A stretch of 64,000 nucleotides of DNA from Actinomadura litoris (GTDB lineage Bacteria > Actinomycetota > Actinomycetes > Streptosporangiales > Streptosporangiaceae). Positions 43,736-51,585 of this stretch are shown in pieces (positions within the stretch are counted from its first letter, which is position 1; the number at the start of each line of letters is the position of its first letter). Location of the stretch: the NCBI RefSeq assembly GCF_009733595.1, contig NZ_WOFH01000021.1, positions 62,001-126,000 of the forward strand, given 5' to 3'. The notes beneath the pieces were generated by a model, which saw only the letters and a list, made by a program, of their open reading frames with translations, was not told the origin of the DNA and made no database searches. Both the position numbers and the translations under genes were made by a program.

Positions 43736-44181
43736 GACTCGGTACCCGGGTCCAGGCGGGCCCAGATCTCGGCGAGGCGGCGCAGGTCGCCGTCGTCCAG
43801 GCGGCTGAAGAACAGCGCGTGCAGGTCGTCGTGGTGGCGGCGGCGGGCGCGGCGGATCAGCGCCCGCCCGCCGCCGGTGAGCGCCGCCTCGAAGCCGCGC
43901 CCGTCGGCGGCCGAGCGGCGGCGCTCGATCAGGCCGCGGTTCTGGAGGCGGTCGGCGAGGCGGGTGAACCCGCCGGTGGACATCAGGCGGCGCTGGGCGA
44001 GGTCCGACATGCGCATGCCCCCGGGCCCGGCCTCGTAGAGCAGGGACAGCACGCTGTACTCGGCCATGCTCACGTTCAGCGGGGCGAGTCCCGCCTCCAG
44101 CGCGCGCCAGAGCCGGTCGTGGGTCAGCAGGAACCCGCCCCAAGCGTCCTGCTCAAGGTCGCGTAGACCGTCGGTCGCCAT
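43732..44181 (-). CDS. MarR-family transcriptional regulator
   Basis: This 149-residue regulator has the winged helix MRMSDLAQRRLMSTGGFTRLADRLQNRGLIERRRSAADGRG region (about 60-100), whose wing carries the usual D-x-R. Dimerisation helices flank it. It reads away from a decayed flavin monooxygenase locus at 44299-44820, which may have been its original target. ATG 44181 is preferred to the longer frame. Confidence 0.88.
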   Translation of the reverse strand: MATDGLRDLEQDAWGGFLLTHDRLWRALEAGLAPLNVSMAEYSVLSLLYEAGPGGMRMSDLAQRRLMSTGGFTRLADRLQNRGLIERRRSAADGRGFEAALTGGGRALIRRARRRHHDDLHALFFSRLDDGDLRRLAEIWARLDPGTES

Positions 44182-44298
44182 GGCCGCACCGTATCCGGAT
44201 GCCGGCGCCGCGACCAAGCCGGAATACCTGCCTGCGCAGACAAGTCATCCGGTCAGGCCGGGCGCACCCGGGGCCCGGCGGCCAGGAGAGGACCGGAG

Positions 44299-44591
44299 AC
44301 GGCGTTCGAGATCGGCATCATGACGTTCGGCGAGGTCACGCGGGACCCGGTCACGGGGCGGCGCCGTCGCCGCGGCGGCGCGTCGGGGAGACGATCGAGC
44401 AGGCGAGGGTCGCCGACGAGGTGGGGCCGGCGGCGGCGGCCGAGCGCACCGAGCGCATCCGGCTGACGAGTTCGGTCACCGTCCTCGGCTCGGAGGACCC
44501 CGTGCGCGTCTGGGAGCAGCTCGCCACGATCGACCTGCTGTCGGCGGGCCGGGCGGAGATCATCGCGGGCCGCGCCGCGAGGGCGACATGA
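44299..44591 (+). pseudogene. Remnant of a luciferase-like (LLM) flavin-dependent monooxygenase
   Basis: Translation in one frame gives FEIGIMTFGEVTRDPVTGR, the N-terminus of LLM oxidoreductases. After a frameshift the next frame gives ETIEQARVADEVG and then TERIRLTSSVTVLGSEDPVRVWEQ and LSAGRAEIIAGR, the family's conserved early part, with a deletion between. The remaining 250 or so residues are missing, yet the final stop still overlaps the next gene's ATG. The expected start codon reads ACG at 44299. It is non-functional. Confidence 0.8.
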
Positions 44592-44820
44592 CGGCAACGG
44601 AACCGGCGCTGCGGGTCGTCGTCGTCAACGGGAGCCCGAGCCGCCCGTCCAGGACGATGGGGCTGGTCGACGTCGTCCTCGACACGCTGGAGAAGGCGCT
44701 GCCGGTCGAGGCGTCCCGGATCGACGTGTACGGCCTCGGGCCGGGATTCACCGGCGCGGTCGAACGCGCCGGTGCCGCGCCCCAGGTCGAGGACGCGCTG
44801 CGCCTCGCCGAGGGGGCCCC
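44588..44820 (+). pseudogene. Truncated NADPH-dependent FMN reductase
   Basis: The frame begins normally (RVVVVNGSPSRPSRTMGLVDVV, then VDVYGLGPGFTGAVERA), which is the flavodoxin-fold N-terminus of MsuE-type FMN reductases that supply reduced flavin to LLM monooxygenases. Homology stops after about 75 residues, before the rest of the flavin site. What remains in frame is antisense to the Acg gene. It is a 3'-truncated partner of the LLM remnant. Confidence 0.75.
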
Positions 44821-44839
44821 GCAGGGGCCTTGGTCCTCT

Positions 44840-45826
44840 TCACGGTCCTTCGGTGAGGACGTCCTGGAGGGGGCGGCGGACGCTGGTCAGGACCTCGGTG
44901 TCGGGCATGCCGAAGCGCAGCAGCAGTTGCGGCCACGCGTCCCCGCAGAAGTGGGTGCGGATGAACGCGCGCAGCCCCGGGATCTGGAGCGACTGCGTGT
45001 GGTAGGCGGCGGCGAACCCGTGCTGGGAGGCGCGCAGCAGGCTGCGCTGGAGGCCCTGGCCCGCACGCAGCCAGTCGGCGGGCCGGTCGGTGTCGGTGAC
45101 CAGCAGGACGATCACCCCGGCCGTGGGCGGCTCCTCGGTGTGGACGGGGTCGGCGCCCCAGCCGCGTCCCCGCGCGAAGTCGCGCGCGGAGAAATGCGGA
45201 TCGGTCCACGGTGTGGTGCGCGGATAGGAGCCGTGCTGGACGCCGTCGGTGCGGCGGCCGCCCGGGGCCGGGGCCCAGCGGGCGATCTCGCTCGCGTAGG
45301 AGGGGGTGCGGCGCTGGATGTGCTCGGCGGCGTTGTTGAGCGCGGCCAAGGCGCCCTTGACGTGCGCGTCCACGGCCTGGATGAACCGGGCGCCCTCCTG
45401 CTCGGCCTCGGCGCGGATCCGCGCCAGCTCCGGATCGAGCACGGGATCGGCCCGGAACCCCCCGCGGTGGCTGCGCCGCCGCCGGACCTGCGCGTGCAGC
45501 GCCCGCGTGTACTCGTCGGGATCCTCACCCGGGACGGCCTCGACATCGGCCAGCAGATGCGGCCGATCGGGGTCGGGCAGCAGCGTGACCTGCGGCTCCA
45601 GGCCCTGCGCCCGCAGCCCCAGCCGCAGGTTGAACAAGGCCGCGCCGCAACTGACCAGCATCTCCCGGCCCTCGGGATCGGCGACCTCCAGCCTGCGGTC
45701 GGCATCGGCCCGCAGACTGATCCGGGACCCGCTGAGTGTGAACCGCCACGGCTGGGTGTTGTGGATCGAGGGCGCCCAGACCGCGTCCTCCACGACGGCC
45801 CGAAGATCGGGCTGTAGTGCTCGCAT
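44840..45826 (-). CDS. Acg-family nitroreductase-fold flavoprotein
   Basis: This 328-residue protein begins VVEDAVWAPSIHNTQPWRFTL, the FMN-site signature shared by Acg (Rv2032) and nitroreductases, and continues with RRRSHRGGF near residue 118. Acg proteins lack a known enzyme activity and are thought to bind FMN tightly. In Mycobacterium tuberculosis acg belongs to the DosR dormancy regulon. Here it is divergent from an Rv1733c-like gene, another member of that regulon. Confidence 0.88.
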   Translation of the reverse strand: MRALQPDLRAVVEDAVWAPSIHNTQPWRFTLSGSRISLRADADRRLEVADPEGREMLVSCGAALFNLRLGLRAQGLEPQVTLLPDPDRPHLLADVEAVPGEDPDEYTRALHAQVRRRRSHRGGFRADPVLDPELARIRAEAEQEGARFIQAVDAHVKGALAALNNAAEHIQRRTPSYASEIARWAPAPGGRRTDGVQHGSYPRTTPWTDPHFSARDFARGRGWGADPVHTEEPPTAGVIVLLVTDTDRPADWLRAGQGLQRSLLRASQHGFAAAYHTQSLQIPGLRAFIRTHFCGDAWPQLLLRFGMPDTEVLTSVRRPLQDVLTEGP

Positions 45827-46045
45827 GTTCTCCCCCCGGATTCGCCTTTCGCCAGGCCATCGGCCCGGGTGCGGGACTCCGGAGGGAGGAGGGCCCCGCG
45901 TGCGGGTCAGGCCCGATGGCCGGGCCGCTGTGTCGCGCCGCCCTCTGCCGCGGCGCGCGGCTGGACGTCGTCCACGTGCTACCCCGGGAAGGCGGGCCCA
46001 AGCCGCGCCCGGACGGCGAGCAATTTGGAAGTTTGCGACGATATA

Positions 46046-46059
46046 GGGACATTGGGCCC
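46046..46059. promoter_or_regulatory. DosR-like box upstream of the Rv1733c-like gene
   Basis: GGGACATTGGGCCC matches 11 of the 14 core positions of the mycobacterial DosR motif GGGACTWWAGTCCC and lies within the imperfect palindrome AGGGAC-N4-GGCCCT (46045-46060). It is 59-72 bases upstream of the Rv1733c-like start. No DosR gene is in the window. Confidence 0.55.
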
Positions 46060-46117
46060 TGCCGCCGACCTGATCGCTTGCCTAGCCTCACACTAGGAAC
46101 GGACGAGGGAGGCGGCT

Positions 46118-46696
46118 ATGGGGCCGAGCGGAGCGGCGTCGGGCTTCGACCGGCTACGGCGGAGGTTCGGCTTCGACCACAACGCGCTGCGCCGCGACGT
46201 GGACCGCAGGCAGTGGATGCTCGGAATCGCGCTGCTCATGCTGTTCCTGAGCCTCGCCCCGCCGCTGTGCGCGTGGGCGGGCCGGAGCGTCTACGCCTCG
46301 GGCGTCCGCGCCGAGCGGCAGGAGAGGGCGACCCGGCACGAGGTCAGCGCCACCGTCCTGCGGGTCGAGGACATGCGCTCGGGACGGAAGGTCACCGTGA
46401 CCTGGCGTGAGCCCGACGGCACCGCGCGGACGGGGTCGTTCACCGCCTTCCACGGCGGCACGGCGGGCCAGCGGCGCGAGGTGTGGGTCGGGCCGTCGTC
46501 GCAGGTCACCGACGAGGCGCCGCGCCACCACACGCGGACGGTCGGCGACACCCTGACCGTCGCGCTCGGCAGCGCGATGGCCCTCGGCATGCCGCTGCTG
46601 GGGCTGTACCTGATCATCCGCTACCGCTGCGACCAGCGCCGATACCGCCTGTGGGACGCGGAATGGGCGCGCTTCGGCACCCGCCGAATCCCCTAG
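46118..46696 (+). CDS. Rv1733c-like transmembrane protein
   Basis: This 192-residue membrane protein has helices at about residues 35-55 and 148-168 enclosing an extracytoplasmic beta-rich domain (VSATVLRVEDM, then VTVTWREPDGTARTGSF and HGGTAGQRREVWVG). It ends in a basic cytoplasmic tail with DAEWARFG. This layout is that of the Rv1733c family known from the DosR regulon. ATG 46118 has GAGGGAGG upstream. A short dyad, CCTAG-N7-CTAGG, lies at 46081-46097. Confidence 0.8.
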   Translation: MGPSGAASGFDRLRRRFGFDHNALRRDVDRRQWMLGIALLMLFLSLAPPLCAWAGRSVYASGVRAERQERATRHEVSATVLRVEDMRSGRKVTVTWREPDGTARTGSFTAFHGGTAGQRREVWVGPSSQVTDEAPRHHTRTVGDTLTVALGSAMALGMPLLGLYLIIRYRCDQRRYRLWDAEWARFGTRRIP

Positions 46697-46726
46697 CCGA
46701 CCGCCGAGGGCCTCGACCGAAAAATC

Positions 46727-46792
46727 GGCAAATTTGCCAGAAAAGGCGTTCAGGGTCGGAGGTCAGATGCGGCGCCCCGACCCTGACCTCCG
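46727..46792. repeat. Palindrome and mutually exclusive hairpins after the Rv1733c-like gene
   Basis: GGCAAATTTGCC (46727-46738) is a perfect palindrome. Downstream, CAGGGTCGG (46751-46759) can pair with CCGACCCTG (46777-46785), or CGGAGGTCAG (46757-46766) with CTGACCTCCG (46783-46792). The two stems overlap and exclude each other. The element lies 30-95 bases after a stop codon and may be a terminator or a two-state structure. Confidence 0.6.
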
Positions 46793-46919
46793 GTTCGCGT
46801 TTCGGATATCCCTAACGCGCGAAGTTGATCATCCGGCCGGATGGCCTCATGTGGACGCGGCGTTCTGAATTCGCGGGACGGGGGCCGATTCTGTCACGGA
46901 TCCGTGTTTCCATCGCAGG

Positions 46920-47666
46920 ATGAAGACCCCTCCTAGAAAAGGGAGCGGCGGGCCGGTGGCGCGCGTTCGGCCGAGCCCCTTCCACGAACACCGGCACCGC
47001 TGGCTGATTCCCGACTGGGTCACCCGGCTGAGGCTCCCCCGGAACGCCGGAGAATGGGGCTACACGGGTCTCGGGGCACTGGTCGCGGCGCTGGCGGCCG
47101 GGCTGGCCGTGAAGCAGGCGATCGCGCACCCGCTCATCGCGCTGGCGGCCCTCGCGGGCGTGTGGTGGCTGGTCGACCGCTGGTACCGGGCGCGCTGGGC
47201 GCGCGAGAAGGTGCGGCGCGAACGGCTCGCCGCCCTCTCGTGGACGATCGGCGAACTCGACGACATGACGTGGCTGAACTTCGAGGTCGCGGTCCGCGAC
47301 CTGATGCGCCGGGACGGGATCGAGGCCGAGCACGTCGGCAAGACGGGCGACTTCTCCGGCGATGTGATCGGCCTCGATCCCGTCCTCGGCGAGAGCTGGA
47401 TGGTCCAGGTCAAGCACTACGGCCCGAAGTCCAAGGTCACCTCCGATGACGTCCAGAAGGTCGCGGGCGCGGCGTGGCCGATCTACCGGGCGAAACTGAC
47501 CCTGGTCGTCACCACCAACACCTACACCCGCGACGCCCGGAGGTTCGCCACCAAGGCCGGGATGCACCTCATCGACCGCGAGCGCCTGGTCGACTGGGCC
47601 GGGCGCGGCATCCACCTGTACGAGGTGCTCGGCATCGCCCCGCGCCCCCAGCGCTCGGCCTCCTGA
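46920..47666 (+). CDS. Membrane-anchored restriction endonuclease-like (Mrr_cat) protein
   Basis: This 248-residue protein has two hydrophobic segments near residues 45-62 and 65-82, and then a PD-(D/E)xK nuclease domain: FEVAVRDLMRRDGIEAEHVGKTGDFSGDVIG, then WMVQVKHYGPKSKV, where D and QVK form the active site. ATNTYT-like strands and RLVDW complete the Mrr fold. Membrane tethering suggests cleavage of incoming or modified DNA, or a nuclease-like regulatory role. No methyltransferase partner is adjacent. Confidence 0.83.
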   Translation: MKTPPRKGSGGPVARVRPSPFHEHRHRWLIPDWVTRLRLPRNAGEWGYTGLGALVAALAAGLAVKQAIAHPLIALAALAGVWWLVDRWYRARWAREKVRRERLAALSWTIGELDDMTWLNFEVAVRDLMRRDGIEAEHVGKTGDFSGDVIGLDPVLGESWMVQVKHYGPKSKVTSDDVQKVAGAAWPIYRAKLTLVVTTNTYTRDARRFATKAGMHLIDRERLVDWAGRGIHLYEVLGIAPRPQRSAS

Positions 47667-47694
47667 GCCCCGGCCGGCGAAGTACGCTGGGGCG

Positions 47695-48405
47695 ATGTTC
47701 TCGCCCCAGGGTCCGTCGCTGCGCGAACTGGCGGTCCAGTCGCTGTCCTCGGTCGAGCGCGGCTACGACCTGCTCGCCCCGAAGTTCGACCACACGCCCT
47801 TCCGGACCCCCGACGCCATCCTCGACGCGACCACCGACGCGCTGCGTCCGCGCGGCCTGTTCGAGCGGGGGCTGGACGTGTGCTGCGGCACCGGCGCGGG
47901 CATGCGGACGCTCGAACCGCTGTGCAAGGAACAGGTCGCGGGCGTCGACTTCAGCACCGGAATGCTCGCCCGGGCACGCGAGGCGCACCCCGGCGCGGAA
48001 TGGATCCGAGCCGACGTCCGCGCCCTTCCCTTCTCCGAGGCATTCGACCTGGCCGTCACCTTCGGCGCCCTCGGGCATCTGCTGCCCGCCGAACGTCCGG
48101 CGCTCTTCGCCGGGGTGCACCGCGCGCTGCGGCCGGGCGGCCTGTTCGCCTTTCCGATCGGCGCGCCGCCGCCCATCGCGTCCGTCGGGTATTGGACGCT
48201 GCTCGGGTTCGACGCGGCCATGCGGATCCGCAACGCGATATGGCGCCCCCCGTTCGTCATGTACTACCGCACCTGCCCTCTCCAGGCGATGCGCGACGAT
48301 TTGGCGGCGGCCGGGTTCACGGTGACGACCACCCCGCTGGAGGGCCTGGGCCGCCGGGAGGACGGAAGCCCGCGCTACCGCCTCCTCCTCGCCCGCAAGC
48401 CCTGA
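47695..48405 (+). CDS. Class I SAM-dependent methyltransferase
   Basis: This 236-residue protein has motif I GLDVCCGTGAGMRTL near residue 61, the acidic VDFST at the end of strand 2, and HRALRPGGLFAFPIG. The N-terminus contains YDLLAPKFDHTPFRTPD. It resembles small-molecule methyltransferases of the methyltransf_25/11 group, but the substrate is unknown. The ATG lies 29 bases after the Mrr-like gene. Confidence 0.82.
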   Translation: MFSPQGPSLRELAVQSLSSVERGYDLLAPKFDHTPFRTPDAILDATTDALRPRGLFERGLDVCCGTGAGMRTLEPLCKEQVAGVDFSTGMLARAREAHPGAEWIRADVRALPFSEAFDLAVTFGALGHLLPAERPALFAGVHRALRPGGLFAFPIGAPPPIASVGYWTLLGFDAAMRIRNAIWRPPFVMYYRTCPLQAMRDDLAAAGFTVTTTPLEGLGRREDGSPRYRLLLARKP

Positions 48406-48409
48406 ACGG

Positions 48410-49324
48410 TCAGGCCGGCGCGGGCTTGCGGAACTGCTCGATCAACGCCGCGTAGCCGTCGCCGCCGCGCCCGGCCGCCACCGCCCGTCCGGCCAGATCC
48501 TGGATGAGCCTCGGCAACTCGGCGTTGACACCGAGCGCCTCGCTCTCGGCGACGAGGTGCCGCATCGCGGCCACGTGGGTGTCGATGGTGGAGTCGTAGG
48601 CCGGATACACGCCGTCGTCGACCTGCCGCGCGTAGTCCGGCAGCCAGCCCGTCACGGTCTCGATCCCCTTGGTCGCGATCGGAACGAACGCCGACGCGTC
48701 GACCCCGGCCGCGCCGAGAAGGGCGGCGCTCTGCAGAAAGCCGTTCAGAATGTTCCACATCAGGCTCAGCACGGAGACGTCGTACAACGACGCCAGCCCA
48801 TGGTCGTCCCCGAGGTACGTGACGCCCGCGCCCAGACTGCTTAGCGCCGACTCGTGCGCTTCGAAGGCCGATCGCGGCCCGCTGTAGAGGACGAGGGCGT
48901 CCTTTCCGATGCCCTCGGGAACGGCCAGGATCGCCCCGTCGAGATAGCCGGCCCCCGCCCATTCGGCGGTCTCCCGCGCCTCCCGCGGCGTTCCCGAGGT
49001 CAGGTTGACCAGGACCCGCCCGCCGAGGACGTCGCCCAGCGGTTCGAGGAGCCCCCGCACCCCTTCGTAATCGGTGAGGCAGACGACGACGAGCGGACTC
49101 GCCGCCACCGCGTCACCGACGGAGTCGGCGAATTGCGCGCCCCGCGCCACGAGGCCCTCACCCTTCGCGGCCGTGCGGTTCCATATGGTCGTGGGATGCC
49201 CGGCGTCCAGAAAGGCTCCGGCCAGTGCCTGCCCCATCAGCCCGAGCCCGATGACGGTCACGGGGGTGCGGTCGGCGCCCTGGTCGGGCGCCGCGTGCTC
49301 TTTTTCGGTCGTGTTGGAGGTCAT
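48410..49324 (-). CDS. Imine-reductase-like NADPH-dependent oxidoreductase
   Basis: This 304-residue protein of the beta-hydroxyacid dehydrogenase/imine reductase group has the Rossmann motif VIGLGLMGQALAGAFLDAGH and WNRTAAKGEGL near the N-terminus, and an all-helical C-terminal dimerisation domain including ALLGAAGVDASAFVPIA. The frame extends to ATG 49345, but I chose ATG 49324. A MerR-type promoter predicts that the transcript starts there, giving a leaderless mRNA, and no ribosome binding site precedes either ATG. It is divergent from the merR gene. Confidence 0.85.
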   Translation of the reverse strand: MTSNTTEKEHAAPDQGADRTPVTVIGLGLMGQALAGAFLDAGHPTTIWNRTAAKGEGLVARGAQFADSVGDAVAASPLVVVCLTDYEGVRGLLEPLGDVLGGRVLVNLTSGTPREARETAEWAGAGYLDGAILAVPEGIGKDALVLYSGPRSAFEAHESALSSLGAGVTYLGDDHGLASLYDVSVLSLMWNILNGFLQSAALLGAAGVDASAFVPIATKGIETVTGWLPDYARQVDDGVYPAYDSTIDTHVAAMRHLVAESEALGVNAELPRLIQDLAGRAVAAGRGGDGYAALIEQFRKPAPA

Positions 49325-49330
49325 GGCAGA

Positions 49331-49362
49331 ATCATCAACGTTCATATCGATATGAAGGTCAA
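49331..49362 (-). promoter_or_regulatory. MerR-type promoter with a perfect 16-bp palindrome in the spacer
   Basis: On the minus strand TTGACC (49362-49357) is the -35 element and GATGAT (49336-49331) the -10, with a 20-base spacer. TTCATATCGATATGAA (49341-49356), a perfect palindrome, fills that spacer. Overlong spacers with a central dyad are the hallmark of promoters that MerR proteins untwist. The predicted transcription start falls at about 49324, the A of the oxidoreductase ATG. Confidence 0.8.
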
Positions 49363-49374
49363 GGGGGAACGTCC

Positions 49375-49803
49375 GTGCGGATCGGGGAGTTGGGCCGGCG
49401 GGCCGGAGTCCACACGCACCAACTGCGCTACTACGAGGCCCAGGGCCTCCTGGAGCCCGGCCGCGGCTCCAACGGCTACCGCGAGTACAGCGACGACGAC
49501 GTCCTGACCGTGTACCAGATCAGGAAGCTGCTCGGGGCCGGGCTGTCCACCGAGGAGATCGCCTACATGCTCCCCTGCGTCAGCGGCGTGAGCCTTGAGA
49601 TCGAACCGTGCTCCGAACTCATGGACGTGCTCAACGCCCGCCTCGACGGGCTGGACGAGCGCATCGACACCCTCACCCGCTCCCGCCGGGCCCTGCACGA
49701 CTTCATCAAGAACACCGAGATGCGCGCCCCGCAGAACTGCGAGACCACCCACAGCGACGCGGAAAGGGCCGCTCACCCCATGGTCAGTCCGGGAGGACGG
49801 TGA
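49375..49803 (+). CDS. MerR-family transcriptional regulator
   Basis: This 142-residue regulator has the winged helix-turn-helix MRIGELGRRAGVHTHQLRYYEAQGLLEPGR at residues 1-30, a second wing NGYREYSDDDV and a dimerisation coiled coil at about 80-115. Cys residues at about 67, 78 and 120 could sense a ligand or metal but do not match the MerR/CueR pattern. The GTG start has GGGGGA upstream. It faces the imine-reductase-like gene over a dyad and overlaps the convergent ABC ATPase gene by 20 bases. Confidence 0.9.
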   Translation: MRIGELGRRAGVHTHQLRYYEAQGLLEPGRGSNGYREYSDDDVLTVYQIRKLLGAGLSTEEIAYMLPCVSGVSLEIEPCSELMDVLNARLDGLDERIDTLTRSRRALHDFIKNTEMRAPQNCETTHSDAERAAHPMVSPGGR

Positions 49804-50554
49804 TCTGCGGGGCGGCGGTGCGCGGGTGTGCGCTGACCTCCGCGTTGACCCGGTAGACCCGGGCCAGGAGTTCCGGGGTCAGGACCTCGCCGGGCGGGCC
49901 GGCCGCCAGCAGGGCTCCCTCGTGGAGGACGCAGAGGCGGTCGCAGAACGCGGCGGCCAGGTTCAGGTCGTGCAGGGCGATCAGGGCGGTGGCGCCCAGG
50001 CCGCGGACCAGGCGCAGAGCGTCGATCTGGTGGCGCAGGTCCAGGTGGTTGGTGGGTTCGTCCAAGACCAGCGCGGCGGGACGTTGGGCCAGGGCGCGGG
50101 CGATGAGCACGCGTTGCTTCTCGCCGCCGGAGAGGCGGTCGAAGGGGGCCTCCGCCAGGTGCGCGACGTCCAGTTCGGCGAGCGAGCGCAGAATGATGTC
50201 GCGGTCGTTCGCGTCGTCGCCCTGGAAGGCGCGTTTGTGCGGGGTGCGGCCCATCGCCGCCACGTCGTAGACGGTCAGTTCGAAGTCGCCGGGCGTTTCC
50301 TGGAGAACGGCGGCCAGCCGCCGCGCGAGCCTTTTCCCCGGCATTCGCCAGACGTCCTCGCCGTCCAGGAGTATTCGGCCCGAGGTGGGGCGCGATGCCC
50401 GGTAGAACGTGCGGAGAAGGGTGGACTTCCCGGCGCCGTTGGGGCCGACCAGGCCGACGACCTCGCCGGGGGCGATGTCCAGGGAGACCGCGTCGACCAG
50501 GGTCCGGCCGTCCATGGCGACCGACACCTTCTCGGCCCGCAGCGCCACCGTCAT
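49784..50554 (-). CDS. Cobalamin/iron-type ABC importer ATPase (BtuD-like)
   Basis: This 256-residue ATPase of the FecE/BtuD class has Walker A GPNGAGKSTLLR near residue 38, Q-loop VLQETPGDFE, signature LSGGEKQRVLIA and Walker B ALVLDEPTNHLDL. It is coupled to the permease by ATGA overlap. The cobalamin riboswitch upstream of the operon identifies the substrate as cobalamin or another corrinoid. Confidence 0.93.
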   Translation of the reverse strand: MTVALRAEKVSVAMDGRTLVDAVSLDIAPGEVVGLVGPNGAGKSTLLRTFYRASRPTSGRILLDGEDVWRMPGKRLARRLAAVLQETPGDFELTVYDVAAMGRTPHKRAFQGDDANDRDIILRSLAELDVAHLAEAPFDRLSGGEKQRVLIARALAQRPAALVLDEPTNHLDLRHQIDALRLVRGLGATALIALHDLNLAAAFCDRLCVLHEGALLAAGPPGEVLTPELLARVYRVNAEVSAHPRTAAPQITVLPD

Positions 50555-51585
50555 CGGGCCGCCTTCCGGCGCATCAGCCAGAGGAAGAAGGGGCCGCCGA
50601 CCAGGGCGGTGAGGACGCCGACGGGGATCTCCTCAGGCGCGACGAGCGTGCGCGCGGCCAGGTCGGCGAGGATCAGGAACGCCGCGCCGAGCAGCGCGAC
50701 GGCCGGGAGCGCGCGGCGGTGGTCGGCGCCGACCAGCAGCCGCACCACGTGCGGCATCATCAGCCCGACGAACCCGATCGAGCCGCTGACCGCCACGACC
50801 GCGCCGATCATCAGCGCGACCAGCACGAACAGGGACGCGCGGAACCGGTGCACGTCCAGGCCCAGCGCCGCGGCGGCCTCCTCCCCGGCCAGCAGCAGGT
50901 TCAGGTGCCGGGACACCCCCAGCAGGACCGCGGTCCCGGCCAGCACGATCACGGCCGGGATCCACACGACCGTCCACCGCGTCCCGGCCAGGCCGCCCAG
51001 CATCCACCGCAGCGCCGACTCGGCCGCGCGCGGGTCGTCGGAGCTGATCACCAGGTAGCTCGCGACCGCCGACAGCACCTCGGCCGTGGCGACCCCCGCG
51101 AGCACGAGGCGCACCGTGGTCATCCGCCCGCCCGAGCGGGCCAGCAGGTAGACCGCGACCAGCGCCGCGAGCGCGCCGCAGAAGGCGGCGAGCGGGAGCG
51201 AGAACGCCCCGAACCAGGCCAGGTGGAACACCACGACCGTCACCGCGCCGACCGTCGCGCCCGACGAGACGCCGAGCAGCATCGGGTCGGCGAGCGGGTT
51301 GCGGACGAGGGCCTGGAGCGCCGTCCCGCACACCGACAGGCCCGCCCCCACCACGCCGCACAGCAGGACCCGGGGCAGCCGCACGTCGATCACGATCGTC
51401 TCGCGGACCGGCGGCCACGCCGGCTCGGCCAGCGCCGGGTGCGCCCGGTGCAGCAGGATGCCCCAGACCTGGTCCGGCGGGACGCGGACGGATCCGACCG
51501 CGACCCCCGCCGTCGCCGCCGCCAGCACCAGCGCGCCGAGGCAGGCGAGCACCAGCGCGTATCCGGCACGCCGGACGCCGGTCAC
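50551..51585 (-). CDS. FecCD/BtuC-type ABC importer permease
   Basis: This 344-residue integral membrane protein has ten predicted helices. Family marks are RLPRVLLCGVVGAGLSVCGTALQALVRNPLADP with LLGVSSGA near residue 105, and GSIGFVGLMMPHVVRLLVGADHR near residue 275, the coupling-helix region. The start overlaps the stop of the binding-protein gene. Confidence 0.93.
   Translation of the reverse strand: MTGVRRAGYALVLACLGALVLAAATAGVAVGSVRVPPDQVWGILLHRAHPALAEPAWPPVRETIVIDVRLPRVLLCGVVGAGLSVCGTALQALVRNPLADPMLLGVSSGATVGAVTVVVFHLAWFGAFSLPLAAFCGALAALVAVYLLARSGGRMTTVRLVLAGVATAEVLSAVASYLVISSDDPRAAESALRWMLGGLAGTRWTVVWIPAVIVLAGTAVLLGVSRHLNLLLAGEEAAAALGLDVHRFRASLFVLVALMIGAVVAVSGSIGFVGLMMPHVVRLLVGADHRRALPAVALLGAAFLILADLAARTLVAPEEIPVGVLTALVGGPFFLWLMRRKAAR

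Noticed and set aside
45827..46045. A second DosR-type box before the acg-like gene
   Set aside because: Only a half-site (GGGACT near 45877) was seen. The partner half is missing at the right spacing.
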